NCBI RefSeq assembly: GCF_030811685.1
Contig: NZ_JAUSRF010000004.1
Coordinates: 310,001 to 374,000, forward strand
Source of the DNA: Neorhizobium huautlense
GTDB lineage: Bacteria; Pseudomonadota; Alphaproteobacteria; Rhizobiales; Rhizobiaceae
Direction of reading: 5' to 3'
Length of the DNA stretch: 64,000 nucleotides
Part shown: one piece after another, positions 28,566 to 38,347 of the stretch
How positions within the stretch are numbered: the first letter of the stretch is position 1
How the letters are laid out: the number at the start of each line of letters is the position of its first letter
The notes under the pieces: model-generated
Databases searched by the model: none
Told to the model about the DNA's origin: nothing
Seen by the model: the letters and a program-made list of their open reading frames with translations, nothing else
Translations under genes and position numbers: made by a program

Positions 28566-28697
28566 CTTCTCCCCGCGCGCGGCGAGAAGGTCCGGAGCGT
28601 TAGCGAGGGGATGAGGGGCAGCCACGAACCCCTGGAGCTTGAGATATTTGCCCCTCATCCGCCTGCCGGCACCTTCTCCCCGTCTGACGGGAGAAGG
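28566..28697. repeat. RIME-like palindromic mosaic repeat
   Basis: Hairpin modules at 28566-28589 (CTTCTCCCC...GGCGAGAAG) and 28672-28697 (CCTTCTCCCC...GGGAGAAGG), with arms ATGAGGGGCA (28611-28620) and its complement (28649-28658) between them. This is another class of rhizobial intergenic mosaic element. It sits between the LysR stop and the fbpB start, and the 312-base gap holds no gene. Confidence 0.8.
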
Positions 28698-28740
28698 GTC
28701 TATGCCGCACCACCTCAACTCCCCACGCAATCCCCCTGCC

Positions 28741-29658
28741 TCACAGCCCCATCAGCCCCACCTTGTGCTCATCTGCCGCCGCCCGGCTGATGCGTTCCAG
28801 CTCTTCCGCCGCCCTGCCGCGATGGCGCTCCTTGTGGCGCAGGATGGCAAAGTTGCGGGCCGGAAGCTCTATCCCCGCGCGTACCAGCAGCCCCTGCCGC
28901 AGAAACGGCGCCGCCACCATGCCCGATACGGCCGTGGCGCAATCGCCGGAGCGCACCGCCGAGACCACGGCCTCGTTGGACGGCAGTTCCAGCACCACCG
29001 AAATGTCGTTGACGCCGATCCCCATGCCCGACAGCGCCTCCTCGAAGGCGGAGCGCGTTCCTGACCCTTTTTCGCGTAGCACCCATGACGTCACAGAGGT
29101 GATATCGTTCCGCCCGATGGCGCGACCATCGGCAAAGGGATGCACCGGGCTTGCCACCACCACCAGCCTGTCGGCGACAATCGGCAGCACCGACAGCGCC
29201 GGTTCGTCGATCAGTCCCTCGATAAACCCCACCTCACCCAGCCCGTCGCGGATAGCGTCCGCCACCATGCGCGTATTGCCGATCGTCAGCTTCAGTTCGA
29301 CACCGGGATAAAGCCGTTTGAATTTCAGAAGGATCGGCGGCAGCCAGTAGCCGGCGATGGTCTGGCTGGCAAAAACGCAAATCTCGCCGCGCGCCAGCCC
29401 GCTCATTTCCGAGAGCATCAGCTCGGCGCTTTTCGCCCGCGCCAGCGTTGCCCGCGCCTCGCCCAGAAACTCGCGGCCGATGGCGGTCAGCTCGATACGC
29501 CGCCCCACTCGGTGAAACAGCTCGACACCATAAAATCCCTCGAGATTGCGGATGGCGGAACTGGCCGCGGACGGCGTCAGCCCCACGGCCTCAGCACCCC
29601 GCGTGAGGTGCTCGCGCTCGGCGACGGCAACAAAGATGGCAAGCTGCTCAAAGGTCAT
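28741..29658 (-). CDS. LysR-family regulator (YeiE/CysB-like)
   Basis: 305 aa. N-terminal winged helix-turn-helix (MTFEQLAIFVAVAEREHLTR, AEAVGLTPSAASSAIRNLE) and C-terminal periplasmic-binding-like effector domain (ICVFASQTIAGYWLPPILLKF). Divergent from a YeiH-family gene, 91 bases apart, the classic LysR arrangement. In E. coli the yeiE-yeiH pair is the same, and relatives control sulfur or anion export. It probably activates the divergent exporter gene. Confidence 0.9.
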   Translation of the reverse strand: MTFEQLAIFVAVAEREHLTRGAEAVGLTPSAASSAIRNLEGFYGVELFHRVGRRIELTAIGREFLGEARATLARAKSAELMLSEMSGLARGEICVFASQTIAGYWLPPILLKFKRLYPGVELKLTIGNTRMVADAIRDGLGEVGFIEGLIDEPALSVLPIVADRLVVVASPVHPFADGRAIGRNDITSVTSWVLREKGSGTRSAFEEALSGMGIGVNDISVVLELPSNEAVVSAVRSGDCATAVSGMVAAPFLRQGLLVRAGIELPARNFAILRHKERHRGRAAEELERISRAAADEHKVGLMGL

Positions 29659-29749
29659 CGTTCGATTTTACCGCATGAAACATCCCGCATTATACGATGG
29701 AATTACAAACGGTGAAAGCGCATCCTGCCTGCAACAGATTGGATGCCTC

Positions 29750-30784
29750 ATGGCCCTTGCCAGCCACACAGACCACAACACATCGCACACCATCACCCGC
29801 CTTTTGCCGGGCGTGCTGGTCGCGCTTGCGGTGACAGCGGCGGCCATGCTGGCGGAAACGCTCGAAGTGCATCTCCTGCACGGCCGCTGGATCGAAAGCC
29901 TCGTTCTTGCGATCCTCATCGGCATGGCGGTCCGCTCCTGTTTCGATCTGCCGGCATCGCTGGAAGCCGGCATCCAGTTCTGCGCCAAGACGGTACTGGA
30001 AGTGGCGGTGGTGTTGCTCGGCGCATCGATCAGCCTTTCGGCCATCGAGGATGCCGGCATGACGCTCGTCATTGCCATCATGGTCATTGTCGCGCTGTCG
30101 CTGATCGGCAGTTATGCCATCGGCCGGTTGGCGGGCCTGCCCCCGCGCATCGCCACGCTGGTCGCCTGTGGCAATTCCATCTGCGGCAATTCGGCGATTG
30201 CCGCCGCCGCTCCCGTCATCAAGGCCAAGCCGGACGAAATCGCCTCATCGATTGCCTTCACCGCCGTGCTGGGCGTGGCACTCGTGCTGGCGCTACCGCT
30301 CCTGCAGGTACCGATGTCGCTCGGTGCTGCCGATTACGGCGTGTTTGCCGGCCTCACCGTTTATGCCGTGCCGCAGGTTCTGGCCGCCACCGCGCCGGCC
30401 GGCCTCGTCAGCGTACAAACCGGCACACTGGTCAAGCTGATCCGCGTGTTGATGCTCGGCCCGGTCATCGCCACGCTTTCCGTCCTGCATGGCCGCAAGG
30501 ATGGCGGCAAACTGTGCTGGAGAAGCATGGTGCCGTGGTTCATCATCGGTTTTGCGGCGTTGATGGCGCTGCGCTCGGCAGACATGATCCCGCAGGCGGC
30601 ACTCGCTCCCATCTCGGCCGCCTCAGGCCTCCTCACCATCGTTTCGATGGCGGCGCTCGGCCTGTCGGTGGATATCCGCAGCATCCGCCAATCCGGCACA
30701 CGCGTCATCGGCGCCGCCACCCTGTCTCTGGCCTTTCTCTCAGGCCTCGCACTGATTTTCCTGAAAGTTTTTGCAGCGCACTGA
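29750..30784 (+). CDS. YeiH-family putative sulfate/anion exporter (UPF0324)
   Basis: 344-aa inner membrane protein with about ten segments. The family core VACGNSICGNSAIAAAAPVI (about 140) and VVLLGASISLSAIEDAG are present. Members are often linked to sulfur metabolism and may export sulfate or sulfite, though the reaction is not well established. ATG 29750 was chosen by the divergent LysR spacing and membrane start; the ribosome site (GGATG) is weak. Followed by a sulfonate/nitrate-type importer, which fits a role in disposing of sulfite or sulfate. Confidence 0.85.
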   Translation: MALASHTDHNTSHTITRLLPGVLVALAVTAAAMLAETLEVHLLHGRWIESLVLAILIGMAVRSCFDLPASLEAGIQFCAKTVLEVAVVLLGASISLSAIEDAGMTLVIAIMVIVALSLIGSYAIGRLAGLPPRIATLVACGNSICGNSAIAAAAPVIKAKPDEIASSIAFTAVLGVALVLALPLLQVPMSLGAADYGVFAGLTVYAVPQVLAATAPAGLVSVQTGTLVKLIRVLMLGPVIATLSVLHGRKDGGKLCWRSMVPWFIIGFAALMALRSADMIPQAALAPISAASGLLTIVSMAALGLSVDIRSIRQSGTRVIGAATLSLAFLSGLALIFLKVFAAH

Positions 30785-30803
30785 GAAGCGCAAAACCCGA
30801 CAC

Positions 30804-30819
30804 CTTATGTATAGACAAG
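30804..30819. promoter_or_regulatory. GntR (HutC-subfamily)-like operator
   Basis: CTTATGTATAGACAAG contains GTATAGAC, matching the HutC-type consensus GTNTANAC, inside an imperfect palindrome (12 of 16 positions symmetric). It lies 81 bases before the importer operon start. The regulator is not in this window. Confidence 0.45.
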
Positions 30820-30899
30820 TCTGCGCTCCCATGCCTACTATCACTTTATAGGCAGGCAACTGACCTGCTGAATAATGAAGCAGACAGGGGAACGACCAC

Positions 30900-31844
30900 A
30901 TGAAAAAGCTTGCCACCATCGCTGCCTTTGCGGCTGCTCTCATGGCCACCACAGCCGCGAAAGCCGAAACCGCTGTCGCTTTGGGCATTTCCGGCTGGAC
31001 CGGTTTTGCACCGCTGACGCTGGCCAAGGAAGCCGGCATCTTCAAGAAGAACGGCCTCGACGTCACCATCAAGAAGATCCCGCAGGGCAGCCGCCATCTG
31101 GCGCTCGCCTCCGGTGATGTGCAATGCGCCGCCACCACGGTGGAAACCTGGATCGTCTGGAATGCGGTGGGCATCGAAACCACGCAGATGTTCCAGCTTT
31201 CCGTCTCCCACGGCGGTGACGGCATTGCCGCAAAGCCGGGCATCGAAAAGATCGCCGACCTGAAGGGCAAGACGGTTGCCGCATCCGCGCCCGGCACCTC
31301 GCCCTACTTCCTGCTCGCCTGGATCCTCAACAAGAACGGCATGAGCATGAAGGACGTCAAGGTCGTCAACCTTGAGCCGGGCCCCGCCGCACAGGCGCTG
31401 CTCGCCGGCCAGAACGATGCGGCCATGACCTACGAGCCTTATCTGTCCTCCGTGCGCGCCGAACCCACCAAGGGCAAGATCATCGCCACCACCAATGATT
31501 ACCCGGCGGTCCTCGACACTTTTGGCTGCACCAATGCCTTTCTGAAGGACAATCCGGATGCCGCCAAGGCGATCGCCAAGAGCTGGTATGAAGCACTCGA
31601 GATGATCAAGGCGGACAAGGAAAAATCTTTCGAGATCATGGGCAAGGACGTCAAACAGTCCGGCACGCAGTTCGGTGAATCGGCCGCCTTCCTGACATGG
31701 CAGGAGCGCGACGCCTCGCTGAAATTTTTCGAAACCGGCTTCAAGACATTCAACGACGAGGCAGCCGAACTGCTGCTTCAGGCCGGCGTCATCAAGGCCA
31801 AGCCTGACCTGACGAAACTCGCCGACCCGGCCTTCATCAAGTAA
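30900..31844 (+). CDS. Sulfonate/nitrate-type ABC substrate-binding protein
   Basis: 314 aa: signal peptide ending near TTAAKA, then a SsuA/TauA/NrtA-type fold (LGISGWTGFAPLTLAKEAG; GLDVTIKKIPQGS; LKGKTVAASAPGTSPYFLLAW). These bind sulfonates, taurine, nitrate or related small molecules. GGGGAAC lies upstream of ATG 30900. It is first of a three-gene operon with permease and ATPase. The YeiH neighbour favours a sulfonate, but nitrate or another ligand is not excluded. Confidence 0.88.
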   Translation: MKKLATIAAFAAALMATTAAKAETAVALGISGWTGFAPLTLAKEAGIFKKNGLDVTIKKIPQGSRHLALASGDVQCAATTVETWIVWNAVGIETTQMFQLSVSHGGDGIAAKPGIEKIADLKGKTVAASAPGTSPYFLLAWILNKNGMSMKDVKVVNLEPGPAAQALLAGQNDAAMTYEPYLSSVRAEPTKGKIIATTNDYPAVLDTFGCTNAFLKDNPDAAKAIAKSWYEALEMIKADKEKSFEIMGKDVKQSGTQFGESAAFLTWQERDASLKFFETGFKTFNDEAAELLLQAGVIKAKPDLTKLADPAFIK

Positions 31845-31921
31845 TCGACCTGTTCAAAATGGTTCGGGGCGCCGGGTGAGAAAAAACGGCGCTCCCTTTC
31901 ATGTTCAGCAAGGGGCGCATC

Positions 31922-32695
31922 ATGCAACCTCTCCAACCGATCAGTGCACGTTCGCGCGTGCTCCTCGGCATCCTGTTTTTCGTTCTGTTTTTCGCCGGTT
32001 GGGCCTATGCGACGCTCGGCGGCTTCGTGTCCCGCACCTTTCTCGCCGATCCGATCACCATGCTGCGGGATGGTTATGACCTTCTCGTCAACCAGGGTTT
32101 TGCCTATGATATCGGCATGACCATCTGGCGTGTTGTCGGCGGCTTTGTGCTCTCGGCGATCATCGCCGTGCCGCTCGGCATCCTGATGGGCGCCTACAAG
32201 CCGATCGAGGCGCTGCTCGAACCCTTCGTGTCCTTCGCGCGCTACCTGCCGGCCTCCGCCTTCGTGCCGCTCCTCATCCTCTGGGCCGGCATCGGCGAGA
32301 TGCAGAAACTGCTGGTCATCTTCATCGGCGCCGTGTTCCAGATCATCCTGATGATCGCCGTTTCGGTCGCCGGTACCCGCCGCGACCTGATGGAGGCAGC
32401 CTACACGCTCGGCGCCAGCGACAGCGGTGTCGTGCGCCGCGTTCTCATCCCGTCCAGCGCGCCGGATATCGCCGAAACCCTGCGTCTCGTTCTCGGCTGG
32501 GCCTGGACATACGTCATCGTCGCCGAACTGATCGGCGCCTCGTCGGGCATCGGCTACATGATCATCAACAGCCAGGCACTGCTCGCCACCGGCCAGATCA
32601 TCTTTGGCATTATCGTCATCGGCATTATCGGCCTCATCTCCGACTTCGCCTTCAAGAGCCTCAACAAAAAACTGTTTGCGTGGAGGCTGGCATGA
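31922..32695 (+). CDS. ABC permease, SsuC/TauC type
   Basis: 257 aa with six membrane segments and EAA loop MEAAYTLGASDSGVVRRVLI. ATG 31922 is preceded by AAGGGG at 6 bases; an earlier in-frame ATG at 31901 has no such site. The stop overlaps the ATPase start (ATGA). One permease presumably forms a homodimer. Confidence 0.9.
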   Translation: MQPLQPISARSRVLLGILFFVLFFAGWAYATLGGFVSRTFLADPITMLRDGYDLLVNQGFAYDIGMTIWRVVGGFVLSAIIAVPLGILMGAYKPIEALLEPFVSFARYLPASAFVPLLILWAGIGEMQKLLVIFIGAVFQIILMIAVSVAGTRRDLMEAAYTLGASDSGVVRRVLIPSSAPDIAETLRLVLGWAWTYVIVAELIGASSGIGYMIINSQALLATGQIIFGIIVIGIIGLISDFAFKSLNKKLFAWRLA

Positions 32696-33489
32696 GCGAC
32701 ACCGATCTGAGCGAACTCGTCGTAAAGGGCGTATCGCGCATCTTTCCGGGCGTCCATGGCGGCAAGCCGGTGACGGCGCTGCAACCGACCGATCTCGACA
32801 TCGCCAAGAACGACTTTGTCACCATCCTTGGCCCATCCGGCTGCGGAAAATCCACGCTGCTGCGCATCATTGCCGGGTTGGACAAACCGACCACCGGCAC
32901 CGTCACGCTGGAAGGCAAACAGATCACCGGTCCGGGTGCCGATCGCGGCATGGTGTTCCAGTCCTATACGCTGTTTCCCTGGCTCTCGATCCGCGAAAAC
33001 GTCGCTTTCGGACTGCGCGAGCGTGGCATCGGGGCGAAGGAAAAGTGGGAGATCGTCGACAGCTATATCGACAAGGTGGGCCTGCGCGGTTTCGAAAACC
33101 ACTGGCCAAAACAGCTCTCCGGCGGCATGCAGCAGCGCACGGCGATTGCCCGTGCGCTCGCCAACGATCCCAAAATCCTGCTGCTCGACGAGCCTTTTGG
33201 CGCGCTCGACAACCAGACACGTGGGCTGATGCAGGAATTGCTGCTCGGCATCTGGGAGCGTGAACAGAAGACCGTGATCTTCGTCACCCACGATATCGAA
33301 GAGGCCGTGTTCATGGCCAATCGCGTGGTGACGATGACGGCGCGTCCCGGCCGCATCAAGTCGATCACCCCGGTCGACCTGCCGCATCCGCGCCATTACA
33401 CGGTCAAGGCCAGCCCGGAATTTTCGGCGCTGCGCCTGAAACTGACGGAGGAAATCCGCTCGGAAGCCATCGCCGCCTCGCACGAATAG
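32692..33489 (+). CDS. ABC ATPase, SsuB/TauB type
   Basis: 265 aa. Walker A GPSGCGKSTLL, Q-loop FQSYTLFPW, signature LSGGMQQR, Walker B LLLDEPFGALD, switch His VTHDIEEA. No TOBE domain, as usual for the sulfonate/nitrate subgroup. ATG 32692 has GGAGG 5 bases upstream. It powers the permease encoded just before. Confidence 0.93.
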   Translation: MSDTDLSELVVKGVSRIFPGVHGGKPVTALQPTDLDIAKNDFVTILGPSGCGKSTLLRIIAGLDKPTTGTVTLEGKQITGPGADRGMVFQSYTLFPWLSIRENVAFGLRERGIGAKEKWEIVDSYIDKVGLRGFENHWPKQLSGGMQQRTAIARALANDPKILLLDEPFGALDNQTRGLMQELLLGIWEREQKTVIFVTHDIEEAVFMANRVVTMTARPGRIKSITPVDLPHPRHYTVKASPEFSALRLKLTEEIRSEAIAASHE

Positions 33490-33545
33490 GCAATGGGGCC
33501 GCCCGTATCTGCAAAGCGCGAGCGGCCTTCCTCAACCAACCTTGA

Positions 33546-34556
33546 TCAGAAAATCCCTGCCTCGGTCATCAGATCGGTCACTTCGGAATTGTTGAGCGTC
33601 GAAGGCTCCACCTTGGGCGCATCCAGTTCGGCCAGCGGCACCAGCGCCTTGTTCGACGCCGCCCCTTTGCCCACCGCATATTCGAACGAGGTGCCCTCGC
33701 GCAAAATGCGCTGCCCGCTTTCGCCGGTCAGCCATTCTAGAAAAGCTTGCGCCTGCTCCTTGTGTTTCGACGATTTCAGAATGCCGCCGCCGGAAATCGA
33801 AACGAAGGCACCCGGATCCTGCCCCTTGAAATAATGCAGGCCGACATTGTTGCTGTTTTCACCGGTCTTCGCCTGATCACCGAAATAATAATAATGGTAG
33901 ATCAACGCACCCTCGATCTCACCGGCGTTGACGGCCTTCATGGCGATCGAATTGCCCTTGTAGGCAGTGTAATTGGCCTGCATGCCTTGCAGCCAGTTTT
34001 CCGTGACATCCGCCCCCTTCAACTGCAAGAGCGCGCCGACGATCGCCTGAAAATCCGCGCCTGAAGGCGACGCGGCCCAGCGACCTTTCCATTCCGGCGT
34101 GGCGAGATCGAGCATGGATTTCGGCAGCTTGTCTTCGGTCAGCTTCGTCTTGTCATAGGCAAACACGGTGGAACGCGCCGCCACCCCGATCCAGTGACCG
34201 TTGGCGGGACGGAACTGTTCCGGCACCTGCGCCAGCGTGTCAGTGGCAACCGGCTCGAACAGGCCCTTGCCATCCACCAGCGCCATGGCCGGCGAGTTTT
34301 CAGTCAAGAACACGTCTGCGGGAGAATTTTCCCCCTCCTGCACGATCTGGTTGGCAAATTCCATGTCGGAACCGTTGCGGATGGTGACGACGATCCCGGT
34401 ATCCTCCTTGAACGCCTCCGCCCACTCCTTCGTTAGCCCCTCGTGCTGCGCATTGTAGATGGTGATGCTGTCGGCCACTTGTGCCTGAACCGGCAGGGCA
34501 AAAGCGGAAACCACCAGCGCGCTGGCACCGGCGAGAAGAGCAACGGAATTTTTCAA
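33546..34556 (-). CDS. fbpA: Iron(III)-binding periplasmic protein (FbpA-like)
   Basis: 336 aa: signal peptide ending VQAQV, mature start ADSITIYNAQHEGLTKEWAE, a typical FbpA opening. The consecutive tyrosines in IYHYYYFGDQAK (about 215) are in the position of the iron ligands, and NGSDMEFANQIVQEGENSP is conserved in the group. It would bind ferric iron and hand it to FbpBC. Oddly, it is alone: fbpBC lies 5 kb away across the YeiH/sulfonate block, on the same strand. Confidence 0.87.
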   Translation of the reverse strand: MKNSVALLAGASALVVSAFALPVQAQVADSITIYNAQHEGLTKEWAEAFKEDTGIVVTIRNGSDMEFANQIVQEGENSPADVFLTENSPAMALVDGKGLFEPVATDTLAQVPEQFRPANGHWIGVAARSTVFAYDKTKLTEDKLPKSMLDLATPEWKGRWAASPSGADFQAIVGALLQLKGADVTENWLQGMQANYTAYKGNSIAMKAVNAGEIEGALIYHYYYFGDQAKTGENSNNVGLHYFKGQDPGAFVSISGGGILKSSKHKEQAQAFLEWLTGESGQRILREGTSFEYAVGKGAASNKALVPLAELDAPKVEPSTLNNSEVTDLMTEAGIF

Positions 34557-34668
34557 GAAAACATCCTCCGGGACATCGCGCGACGCAAGGATCGCGGTCG
34601 GACTGTTTTAGTGAAAGGCGAGGATGGCCGTCAAGTTTTCGCTCTCTTTCCTGTCGGCACCACATACG

Positions 34669-34691
34669 AAAAAGGGCCCGCAAGCGGACCC
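34669..34691 (-). terminator. Rho-independent terminator of ftsK
   Basis: In the minus-strand RNA, GGGTCCGC pairs with GCGGGCCC around a TT loop (34674-34691), followed by U5. It lies 30 bases after the ftsK stop. Confidence 0.85.
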
Positions 34692-34720
34692 TCTTCATCA
34701 TTCACATCCGAGGCAAAACC

Positions 34721-37700
34721 TCAATCATCCATGCCGGAACCCTGCGGGCCGCGACCATCGCCGATGATCTCTCGCTTGCCGACATGGTTGGCCGGGCCAA
34801 CCAGACCTTCCTGCTCCATCCGCTCCACCAGCGAGGCGGCGCGGTTATAGCCCACCGACAGGCGGCGCTGGATGTAGGAAGTCGAGCACTTCTTGTCCTT
34901 CAGCACAACCTTGACGGCCTTGTCGTAAAGGTCGTCGCCGCTGTCTTCCGAACCCATGGCGCTCTTGTCGAACACGGCTTCGTCAGTCGTTTCCTCAGCG
35001 CCCGCCTCTTCCTCATCCTCGGTCACGGTGCCGAGATATTCCGGACGGCCCTGCAGCTTCAGGTGCTTGACCACATGCTCCACCTCGGCATCCGAGACGA
35101 ATGGACCGTGCACGCGAGAAATGCGTCCACCACCGGCCATGTGCAGCATGTCGCCCTGGCCGAGCAGGTTTTCGGCACCCTGCTCACCCAGAATGGTGCG
35201 GCTGTCGATCTTCGACGTCACCTGGAAGGAAATGCGCGTCGGGAAGTTCGCCTTGATCGTGCCGGTGATGACGTCAACCGAAGGACGCTGGGTCGCCATG
35301 ATGACATGGATACCGGCGGCACGCGCCATCTGCGCCAGACGCTGGACAGCACCTTCGATTTCCTTGCCCGCCACCATCATCAGGTCGGCCATCTCGTCGA
35401 TGATGACGACGATGTAAGGCATCGGCGCGAGGTCCATCTCCTGTTCCTCGTAGACGATCTCGCCATTGTGGCGGTCGAAACCGACCTGCACGTTGACGGT
35501 GATCACCTCGCCGGCCTCGCGGGCGGCGGCAGCGCGCTGGTTGTAGCCGTCGATATTGCGAACGGCCAGACGCGACATCTTGCGATAACGGTCTTCCATC
35601 TCGCGCACGGCCCATTTGAGCGCCAGCACTGCCTTCTTCGGGTCTGTGACGACCGGGGTCAGCAGGTGCGGGATGCCGTCATAAACCGACAGTTCCAGCA
35701 TTTTTGGATCGATCATGATCAGGCGGCATTCTTCCGGACGCAGCCGGTAGAGAAGCGACAGGATCATCGTGTTGATGGCGACCGACTTGCCCGAACCGGT
35801 GGTGCCGGCCACGAGCAGATGCGGCATTTTTGCCAGTTCGGCAATAACCGGCTCGCCACCGATCGTCTTGCCGAGGCAAAGCGCGAGGCGATGCTTGGTT
35901 TCCCAATAGTCTTCGCATTCGATCAGTTCGCGGAAGAACACGGTTTCGCGCACGGCATTCGGCAGTTCGATACCGATGACATTGCGGCCGGGCACCACGG
36001 CGACACGGGCGGACAGCGCCGACATCGAACGGGCGATATCGTCGGCCAGACCGATGACGCGCGAGGATTTGACACCCGGCGCCGGTTCGAATTCATAAAG
36101 CGTAACGACCGGACCCGGGCGCACGTCGATGATCTCGCCCTTGACGCCAAAATCTTCCAGAATGCTTTCGAGAAGACCGGCACTCTGCTGAAGCGCGTCG
36201 GGCTGCATGGCCTGCCCACGCTCGCCGCGCGGTTCCTGCAACAGGCCGATCGGCGGAAACTCGTATTCGGCAAGGCTGGGGCGCACGGTCTGGGCACGCG
36301 CCGGCGTTGCGGCCGGAACGGTGATCGTAACGTTGCTCGGCGTCGGAACCGGGGCCGCGACCACTTCGAGGGGAGCCTCGACGGCAACGGTTTCTGCAAC
36401 CGGCTCGGCCGGCGCAATTTCGGCAACGGGTGCGACCGGAGCAGACGCACCGAACGAAGAGCCGCCGAACGCGGAACCACCAAAGGCAGGGCTGCCAAAA
36501 ATCGGCGTAGAAACGAACGGGCTGGCGACCACCGGTTCGGCGGCGACCGGGGTCGGCTGCACGAATGCCGTCGTCTGGGTCAGACCGGCAGGTGCCGCCA
36601 TCGGCGTTGCCGCGATGGAAACGGTCGGTTGCAGCATGGCAGCTGCCTGCATGGCGCCAAACTGGATGCCATGAGCCTGCATAAACGGATGCGCGTTGGC
36701 GACCATCTGCATGGGCTGCGCGGCCTGCTGGTTGGCCGGTTCCGGCACAGGCGTCACCGGCACGGGTGCTGCCTGCACGGTCGGCTGCGTCGCATGCTTC
36801 ACCGGACCTTCGATCGCGGCCTGCAGAAGCGGCGGCAGGGAGGGCAGTTCAACGGCAGCTTCCGCATGTTTTGCGGTTGCTACTTCGCGATAAAGCGCGA
36901 CGACGGAACCAGCCGGCGCATAACGGCGCTTCGAGTTCAGTAGCGTCAGCATTTCCGGCGCCATCACCGGCTTGACCGGACGCGGCGCCTGCACGATCAC
37001 CGGCAGAGGTGCCGCAGCAACCGGCTTTTCCACCGGCGTAGCGATCTGGTGGCCATTGAGCGCATCTGACATCGGCGGAATTTCCGAAATGTCGAACGGC
37101 ATCACTTCCCAGAAGGCGAAATCGGAAACGGCCACGGGCGCCGCAGCAATTTCGGCCTGCACGTCGCCCACGGCAGCGATCGGCGCAGCAGCCGGAGCGA
37201 CAACGGGCGCCACATCATTGGCCACAAGCGAACCGGCAGGCGTCGGCATCGTCTGCACCAGACCACGACGCATGGCGGCGGCCAGCTGCTGCAATCCGGC
37301 AATCGTATCGACCGAACCGCTCGACGAAAACTTCGGATGCGACGCAGGTGCCTGAGGGGCCACCGCGACATATCCATCGAAACCATCCGGCATCAGGATC
37401 GATGGCGCGGCGACGGTCGCAGTGGTGGCGACCATCTGCTGAACGTCTGCCTGCGCCTGAACCTGAGCCGGGACCTGCTCTACAGCAGGGATCTGCGAAA
37501 CGGGACCGCTGACCGGCGTCATCGGCACGGGGGTCATGGCCGCCGCTGCGATTGGCGCCGCCGAAGCGGCCGGCACACGCCGCGGCACGATCAGCGGCGA
37601 ACCCGTCTTGGGAAGAGAATTGCGGAATGCTTCGGCAGCGGCAGCGCGTGCGGCTGCCGCTTCGGCCGCCACCCGTTCGGCTTCGTTATCCACGACCGGG

Positions 37701-38134
37701 CCTGCCGTCACCTTGCGGGCAGCATTCTCGCTCGCGCCTTCGATCGAAAACTGCGCATAGGCATCGGGCATCACGGCGGCCGCCGGCTCGTGCGCATCCG
37801 CATGGCGCGATGACAAGGCGGCCTCGGGCGTGCGGGTAAACCGAACGTTGGGCGCCAGACGAAATGCCTGCTGCCACGCCTCGTCTTCCTTCGCCCGCGT
37901 CGCCTCAGCAGTTTCCGTTACTGCCGTAGCGGCAGCTGCCTTGCGGGCCTGCGCCGAAAGCTGAACCGGTGCCTGCATGCGTGCCAGAAGGTCCTTGCGG
38001 GCCTGGGCGGCCGCATAGGCCACTTCCTGCTCCGCCAGCGATGGCGTCTGCGCGGTGTCTACGGTCTGCGATCCGCCGTCCTCGGCGATGTTTTTTTCGT
38101 TATTCTGGGATGGATTTTTACGAGAAAACTGCAT
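34721..38134 (-). CDS. ftsK: FtsK/SpoIIIE-type DNA translocase without membrane domain
   Basis: 1137 aa. Residues 1-700 are a low-complexity Ala/Pro/Val-rich region with no membrane segments, so the four-helix FtsK anchor is absent. The motor follows: [21 protein letters not shown] (alpha), Walker [13 protein letters not shown] near 778, Walker [12 protein letters not shown] near 911. The C-terminal gamma domain ([23 protein letters not shown]) reads polarising DNA motifs. Role: chromosome dimer resolution and segregation. A second, membrane-anchored FtsK is likely elsewhere; rhizobia often carry both. ATG 38134 lacks a clear ribosome site; GTG 38140 is the alternative. Confidence 0.93.
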   Translation of the reverse strand: MQFSRKNPSQNNEKNIAEDGGSQTVDTAQTPSLAEQEVAYAAAQARKDLLARMQAPVQLSAQARKAAAATAVTETAEATRAKEDEAWQQAFRLAPNVRFTRTPEAALSSRHADAHEPAAAVMPDAYAQFSIEGASENAARKVTAGPVVDNEAERVAAEAAAARAAAAEAFRNSLPKTGSPLIVPRRVPAASAAPIAAAAMTPVPMTPVSGPVSQIPAVEQVPAQVQAQADVQQMVATTATVAAPSILMPDGFDGYVAVAPQAPASHPKFSSSGSVDTIAGLQQLAAAMRRGLVQTMPTPAGSLVANDVAPVVAPAAAPIAAVGDVQAEIAAAPVAVSDFAFWEVMPFDISEIPPMSDALNGHQIATPVEKPVAAAPLPVIVQAPRPVKPVMAPEMLTLLNSKRRYAPAGSVVALYREVATAKHAEAAVELPSLPPLLQAAIEGPVKHATQPTVQAAPVPVTPVPEPANQQAAQPMQMVANAHPFMQAHGIQFGAMQAAAMLQPTVSIAATPMAAPAGLTQTTAFVQPTPVAAEPVVASPFVSTPIFGSPAFGGSAFGGSSFGASAPVAPVAEIAPAEPVAETVAVEAPLEVVAAPVPTPSNVTITVPAATPARAQTVRPSLAEYEFPPIGLLQEPRGERGQAMQPDALQQSAGLLESILEDFGVKGEIIDVRPGPVVTLYEFEPAPGVKSSRVIGLADDIARSMSALSARVAVVPGRNVIGIELPNAVRETVFFRELIECEDYWETKHRLALCLGKTIGGEPVIAELAKMPHLLVAGTTGSGKSVAINTMILSLLYRLRPEECRLIMIDPKMLELSVYDGIPHLLTPVVTDPKKAVLALKWAVREMEDRYRKMSRLAVRNIDGYNQRAAAAREAGEVITVNVQVGFDRHNGEIVYEEQEMDLAPMPYIVVIIDEMADLMMVAGKEIEGAVQRLAQMARAAGIHVIMATQRPSVDVITGTIKANFPTRISFQVTSKIDSRTILGEQGAENLLGQGDMLHMAGGGRISRVHGPFVSDAEVEHVVKHLKLQGRPEYLGTVTEDEEEAGAEETTDEAVFDKSAMGSEDSGDDLYDKAVKVVLKDKKCSTSYIQRRLSVGYNRAASLVERMEQEGLVGPANHVGKREIIGDGRGPQGSGMDD

Positions 38135-38347
38135 GGGCACCGAACGAAGGACAGGAGTGGCACGAAGACCTAAAGAGATAGAAAATAAAGGTTAACAACC
38201 CCTTTCAATCGCCCCTCGCCGTGCCATGTCGAGACTCCCCGAAACCACGAGAAAATTACCCTATCACCCACTCATGCATCTGATTTCATTCACTTAAAAT
38301 AAATCGGAAAAATCGTCATCCGAGAACCGATCCGGTAAACGACGCCT

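Noticed and set aside
34481..36943. 820-codon open frame on the plus strand across ftsK
   Set aside because: Antisense shadow; the minus strand has Walker motifs and gamma domain.
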